Positions 60,767 to 64,000 of a DNA stretch of 64,000 nucleotides are shown piece after piece. The stretch comes from Sporomusaceae bacterium (GTDB taxonomy: Bacteria; Bacillota; Negativicutes; Sporomusales; UBA7701): positions 62,001-126,000 of the forward strand of contig JAVKTQ010000003.1 of NCBI GenBank assembly GCA_031460455.1, given 5' to 3'. The notes beneath the pieces were generated by a model. It was not told the origin of the DNA. It saw only the letters and a list, made by a program, of their open reading frames with translations, and ran no database searches. Position 1 is the first letter of the stretch; each line of letters begins with the position of its first letter. The translations under genes and the position numbers were made by a program.

Positions 60767-60782
60767 TGGCACGCTTATTGCA
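60767..60782 (+). promoter_or_regulatory. Sigma-54 promoter of the Mo/W oxidoreductase operon
   Basis: TGGCACG-CTTA-TTGCA is a perfect sigma-54 match, 144 nt upstream of the oxidoreductase start. It repeats, base for base, the core of the promoter at 57732-57747. Confidence 0.9.
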
Positions 60783-60925
60783 ATATTGCAAATGAGGGGT
60801 GCTTTGCGCAAACCGAAGTAATATCCGGGTGATAAGCAATGCTTTTTTGCGGAGAGCCGCCTAGCGGGCGGCAAGTCGCGTAACGGGCAGGGTGGCGGCC
60901 CGGTCAACATCAGAAGGGAGGCAAC

Positions 60926-63166
60926 ATGAGCAAGAGCGTAGATTTAAGTCAAGAGGGCATCGAAGTAAAGAAGTCATGCTGTTACTTCTGCCACCAGAAC
61001 TGCGGTGTGCTGGCCTATGTTAAGGACGGCAATGTGTTGGCAATCGAGGGCGACCCCAGCTATCCCACCAATGAGGGGGGGCTTTGCTGCCGGGGTAATA
61101 TCGCTTTGAAGCATCTTGATCATCCCGCGCGCGTCAATTATCCGCTCAAACGGGTGGGCAAGCGCGGCGAGGGCCAGTGGGAGCAGATTTCCTGGGATCA
61201 GGCGCTGGACGAGATCGCTGCCAAGTTGGCCGCGATCCGCGATGAATTCGGTGCGGAGGCGGTGGCCACGGCCGGGGGCACTTCGCGCACGGACGACTGG
61301 GCTCGTCGGCGGTTCATGAATCTGTTCGGCAGCCCTAACTGTTTCCATAATTCCCATTTGTGCTGGATACCCACTTTTATGGTGGAGACGGCTATTTACG
61401 GCTGGTGTCCGTTCGATCTCGATCTGGGAGCGAGCCGTTGTCTGGTGCTGTGGGGCCAAAACCCCGGCGCGTCGAGTATGCCGGAGATGCACCACATCCG
61501 CGGTTTGCAGGCTAAAGGGCTGAAGGTGATCGTTATTGACCCGCGCTTTACCGAGACGGCGGCGAAGGCGGATATGTGGCTGCCGCTGCGGCCCGGTTCC
61601 GACCTGGCGCTGGCGCTGGCGTGGGTTAATGTCATAATCAACGAGGGCCTGTACGACGCGGAGTTTGTGACCGAATACTGCGAGGGCTTCGGCGAACTGG
61701 CCGACCATGTCGAGCAGTTTACCCCGGAGTGGGCGGCGCCGCTGACCTGGCTTACACCGGAGCAGATCCGCGAGAGCGCTTATATGTATGCGACCAGCAA
61801 GCCGGGCAACATCCAGTGGGGTGTGGCCATCGACCAGCTCGGCAAATCCGCCGGCGCGGCGATGCACGCCCGCGCTCTTCTGCGGGCGCTGACCGGCAAC
61901 CTCGATTGCCCGGGTTCCGATCTTCTGACCGGCCCGAGCCAGGATTCGATCACCGACGAGGAGATGGAAGCTAACGATAGGCTGCCGGAGGAGCAGAAGG
62001 CGAAGCAGATCGGCGCCGACAAATTCAAACTGGTGACTTGGCCAGGCTACGGGAAGATCGCCGAGCTTGCCAAGAAGCACTGGGGCAAGGCGCCGACCGC
62101 CGAGTGGATGTGTGAGGCCCATCCACCGTCTGTTTTCAACGCCATTCTGACGGGTGAACCCTATCCTGTCAAGGCTTTGCTGGTATCCGCCACCAATCCG
62201 GTGAACTCTTACGGCCAAAGCAAGATGACGCTGGAGGCGCTGCGGAAAATCGACTTCATGGTGACGTGCGAGTACTGGATGACGCCGACGGCTGCGCTGT
62301 CGGATTACGTGCTGCCGATCGCCGGCGCGCTCGAGCGGCCGACGATCACCAATTCTTACGGCTGCGCGGATTTCCTGCTGTGTTCGCAGCGGGCTATCCA
62401 GCCGATGTACGAGCGGCGCAACGATTATAATTTCTGGCGCGACCTGGGAATGCGGATGGGTCAGGAAGAGATGTGGCCGTGGGAGACGGTGGAGGATGCC
62501 TACCATTACCGCATCGAGCCGCTTGGCTATGGCACCGAGAGCTACGACGAGTTTGTCGAGCTGTATCGTTTCCACTTCCCCGAGCGGGAGTTTTATAAGT
62601 ATAAGCGGATCGGTTTCGGTACCCCGTCAGGGAAGATCGAGCTGTATTCCTCAACTCTCAAGGATCTCGGCTACCCGCCGCTGCCCGAGTATGTCGGCCC
62701 GGCCGAGAACGAAGCGGACGACCCTGAACTGGCGAAGGAGTTCCCGCTGGTGCTGACGACCGGTAACGGCTTTATGCCTTTCCACCATTCCGAGCATTTC
62801 CAGATCAAGGAGCTGCGGTTCCTGCGCCATGAGCCGCGGGTGGAGATCAACCCGGCGACGGCGGCCGAGCTGGGGATCGCGGAGGACGATTGGGTATGGA
62901 TCGAGACCCGCCGCGGTCGGATCAAGCAGAAGGCTTCACTGACGCAGGGGGTTGCCCCCCGGGTCATCGTTACCGAGCGCGGCTGGTGGTTCCCGGAACG
63001 GAGCATGACCGAGCCGGAACTGGGCGGCTGCCTGGAGTCGAACACCAATGTGCTGACAAGCGTCGCCGATGAGCATTGCGACCCGATGAGCGGCACCTGG
63101 GCCAACCGGGGCCTGCTGTGCAAGGTTTATAAGGTGAACGGCGCGGACGCGAAGGAGGGTAAATAA
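60926..63166 (+). CDS. Molybdopterin (Mo/W-bisMGD) oxidoreductase catalytic subunit, no Tat signal
   Basis: DMSO reductase-family enzyme of 746 residues. The N-terminal [4Fe-4S] site is Cys19, Cys22, Cys26 and Cys54 (C-x2-C-x3-C-x27-C). Cys146 in NSHLCWIP is at the place of the metal-ligating Cys of PsrA/PhsA and acetylene hydratase. MGD-binding motifs include LVLWGQNPGAS, VIDPRFTETA, SATNPVNSY and a C-terminal cofactor domain (LVLTTGNGF, ANRGLL). There is no twin-arginine signal, so the protein should stay in the cytoplasm although an NrfD-type subunit follows. The substrate is unknown. Nitrate reductase and formate dehydrogenase are less likely on context and signature. Confidence 0.92.
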   Translation: MSKSVDLSQEGIEVKKSCCYFCHQNCGVLAYVKDGNVLAIEGDPSYPTNEGGLCCRGNIALKHLDHPARVNYPLKRVGKRGEGQWEQISWDQALDEIAAKLAAIRDEFGAEAVATAGGTSRTDDWARRRFMNLFGSPNCFHNSHLCWIPTFMVETAIYGWCPFDLDLGASRCLVLWGQNPGASSMPEMHHIRGLQAKGLKVIVIDPRFTETAAKADMWLPLRPGSDLALALAWVNVIINEGLYDAEFVTEYCEGFGELADHVEQFTPEWAAPLTWLTPEQIRESAYMYATSKPGNIQWGVAIDQLGKSAGAAMHARALLRALTGNLDCPGSDLLTGPSQDSITDEEMEANDRLPEEQKAKQIGADKFKLVTWPGYGKIAELAKKHWGKAPTAEWMCEAHPPSVFNAILTGEPYPVKALLVSATNPVNSYGQSKMTLEALRKIDFMVTCEYWMTPTAALSDYVLPIAGALERPTITNSYGCADFLLCSQRAIQPMYERRNDYNFWRDLGMRMGQEEMWPWETVEDAYHYRIEPLGYGTESYDEFVELYRFHFPEREFYKYKRIGFGTPSGKIELYSSTLKDLGYPPLPEYVGPAENEADDPELAKEFPLVLTTGNGFMPFHHSEHFQIKELRFLRHEPRVEINPATAAELGIAEDDWVWIETRRGRIKQKASLTQGVAPRVIVTERGWWFPERSMTEPELGGCLESNTNVLTSVADEHCDPMSGTWANRGLLCKVYKVNGADAKEGK

Positions 63167-63167
63167 G

Positions 63168-63713
63168 ATGGCACGCTATGCAATGGTTTTTGATACCCGG
63201 CGTTGCATCGGCTGCCACTCGTGCACGGTAGCCTGCAGGACGAAGAACGAACTGCCTCTGGATATGATCTACAACCCGGTAACAACCGTCGGCCCAGCCG
63301 GCGTGTACCCCAACCTGAGTATGGTGCATATGCCGCTGATTTGTATGCACTGCGAGAATCCGCCGTGCGTCGACGCCTGCCCGACCTGCGCTTCGCAGCG
63401 GCGGGACGACGGGATCGTGTTCGTGGAGGATAAGAAGTGTGTCGGTTGCCTGGCGTGCGTGATGGCCTGTCCTTACGGGGCGCGCGTGAAAAACCATGAG
63501 ACAGGGGCGGTGCAGAAGTGCGATTTCTGCAAGGACAGGGTTGATGAGGGCAAGCTGCCGCACTGCGTGCTTACTTGCCACCAGAAGGCGCGCGTTTTCG
63601 GCGATCTCGACGACGAGACGAGCGAAGTTTATAAACTTGTAAACGGTGAACGTACGGTACGCCTGCTGGCAGAGCTGGGCACCGAACCTTACGCCTTTTA
63701 CATTTACGGATAG
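63168..63713 (+). CDS. Four-cluster ferredoxin subunit (DmsB/NrfC type)
   Basis: Electron-transfer subunit of 181 residues with four 4Fe-4S motifs: CIGCHSCTVAC near residue 13, CMHCENPPCVDACP near 62, CVGCLACVMACPYGAR near 93, and CDFCKD with CVLTC near 118-145. It shuttles electrons between the Mo/W subunit and the membrane subunit. The start is 1 nt after the upstream stop, so the two are tightly coupled. It also lacks an export signal. Confidence 0.94.
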   Translation: MARYAMVFDTRRCIGCHSCTVACRTKNELPLDMIYNPVTTVGPAGVYPNLSMVHMPLICMHCENPPCVDACPTCASQRRDDGIVFVEDKKCVGCLACVMACPYGARVKNHETGAVQKCDFCKDRVDEGKLPHCVLTCHQKARVFGDLDDETSEVYKLVNGERTVRLLAELGTEPYAFYIYG

Positions 63714-63725
63714 GAGGCGGAGCTG

Positions 63726-64000
63726 ATGAGTCAAAAGCATGAGGGCTGGGGTTGGATGCTGGCCGTGGATTTCTTCTTTGCCGGCATGGGCGGCGCGATG
63801 CTGGTGATCGCCGGGATCGCCGACCTGTTCGTTGGCGAGGGGCGCACTTCGGCGCTCGCGAGTTTCCTTGGGGCGGCTTTTATGGGATTGGGGTCGGGTC
63901 TGCTGATCTTCGAACTCGGCCGGCCCTTCCAGTCGTGGCGTGTGTTTATGAATCCCAAGGCGATCCTGACGGTAGGCGCCTGGGTTATGTCGCTGGCGAT
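63726..64000 (+). CDS. NrfD/PsrC-type membrane subunit (3' end outside window)
   Basis: The frame from ATG 63726 runs to the window edge (91 codons). It starts SQKHEGWGWMLAVDFFFAGMGGAMLVIAG, a first helix typical of NrfD/PsrC quinone-interacting proteins, and continues to FELGRPFQSWRVFMNPKAILTVGAWVM. GGAGG lies 8 nt upstream. It should anchor the oxidoreductase and exchange electrons with menaquinone. Confidence 0.9.
   Translation, partial: MSQKHEGWGWMLAVDFFFAGMGGAMLVIAGIADLFVGEGRTSALASFLGAAFMGLGSGLLIFELGRPFQSWRVFMNPKAILTVGAWVMSLA

Noticed and set aside
60507-60839. 110-codon minus-strand open frame in the activator-oxidoreductase gap
   Set aside because: It crosses the strong hairpin, the enhancer copy and the sigma-54 promoter, and has no ribosome binding site.
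1-64000. CRISPR arrays, tRNA or rRNA genes, insertion sequences
   Set aside because: No regularly spaced repeats, cloverleaf-like tRNA ends, rRNA stretches or transposase-like frames were seen on reading both strands. This is a visual check only.

Overview
The window looks like the chromosome of a strictly anaerobic, GC-rich Firmicute of the Negativicutes type (Sporomusaceae-like). This placement is inferred, not proven. The supporting signs are AGGAGG ribosome binding sites with frequent GTG and TTG starts, pyruvate:ferredoxin oxidoreductase, oxygen-labile enzymes, many 4Fe-4S proteins, and a diderm-style set of exported multihaem cytochromes with system II cytochrome c maturation. No rRNA, tRNA, CRISPR array, transposase or integrase was seen.

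Layout. 1-2914: TRAP transporter dctPQM, with dctP cut by the left edge. 3169-8207: pyruvate:ferredoxin oxidoreductase followed by a 4-hydroxybutyryl-CoA dehydratase. 8326-11847: an arsenic-type operon with its own promoter and terminator (Cys-rich MarR regulator, ArsP-like permease, a fused ArsM-ArsN2 protein, a QueG-like Fe-S protein). 11919-12275: an orphan phage-type gene. 12538-16504 (minus): resB-resC-nrfH-nrfA for periplasmic nitrite reduction to ammonia. 16988-22130: AraC regulator divergent from ygeY, a PLP enzyme and an amino acid permease. 22303-29320: a vWA lipoprotein-type protein, a PAS histidine kinase, a degenerate GGDEF protein and an OFA-type transporter. 29610-33199: codA-codB and convergent menA. 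33400-34107: DUF1847.

34149-40773 is an apparent operon that begins with a plasmid-type replication initiator (Rep_3/RepB family) whose promoter carries a 14-bp perfect inverted repeat. It continues with a BioB-like radical SAM enzyme, an ArsS-type radical SAM enzyme, a NitT/TauT-type ABC transporter, a GNAT and a flavin reductase. 40851-51408 is a molybdenum/tungsten cofactor island. It is preceded by a structured leader resembling the Moco RNA motif and contains moeA-like, moeA, mobA, a DUF2064 transferase, Fe-S proteins, a metallo-beta-lactamase fold protein, moaA, moaC and a MOSC protein.

51445-57019 (minus) holds a soluble chemoreceptor, a DUF362 ferredoxin, two MFS carriers and a TetR regulator. 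57270-64000 is the most striking part. A sigma-54 activator (58017-60182) sits between two identical sigma-54 promoters, one on each strand. Each promoter is preceded about 160 bp upstream by the same enhancer-like sequence. One promoter reads into a 49-residue zinc ribbon and an OFA carrier. The other reads into a Mo/W oxidoreductase, its four-cluster ferredoxin and an NrfD-type membrane subunit cut by the right edge. The arrangement suggests one inducible respiratory system with its own transporter, fed by the cofactor island nearby.
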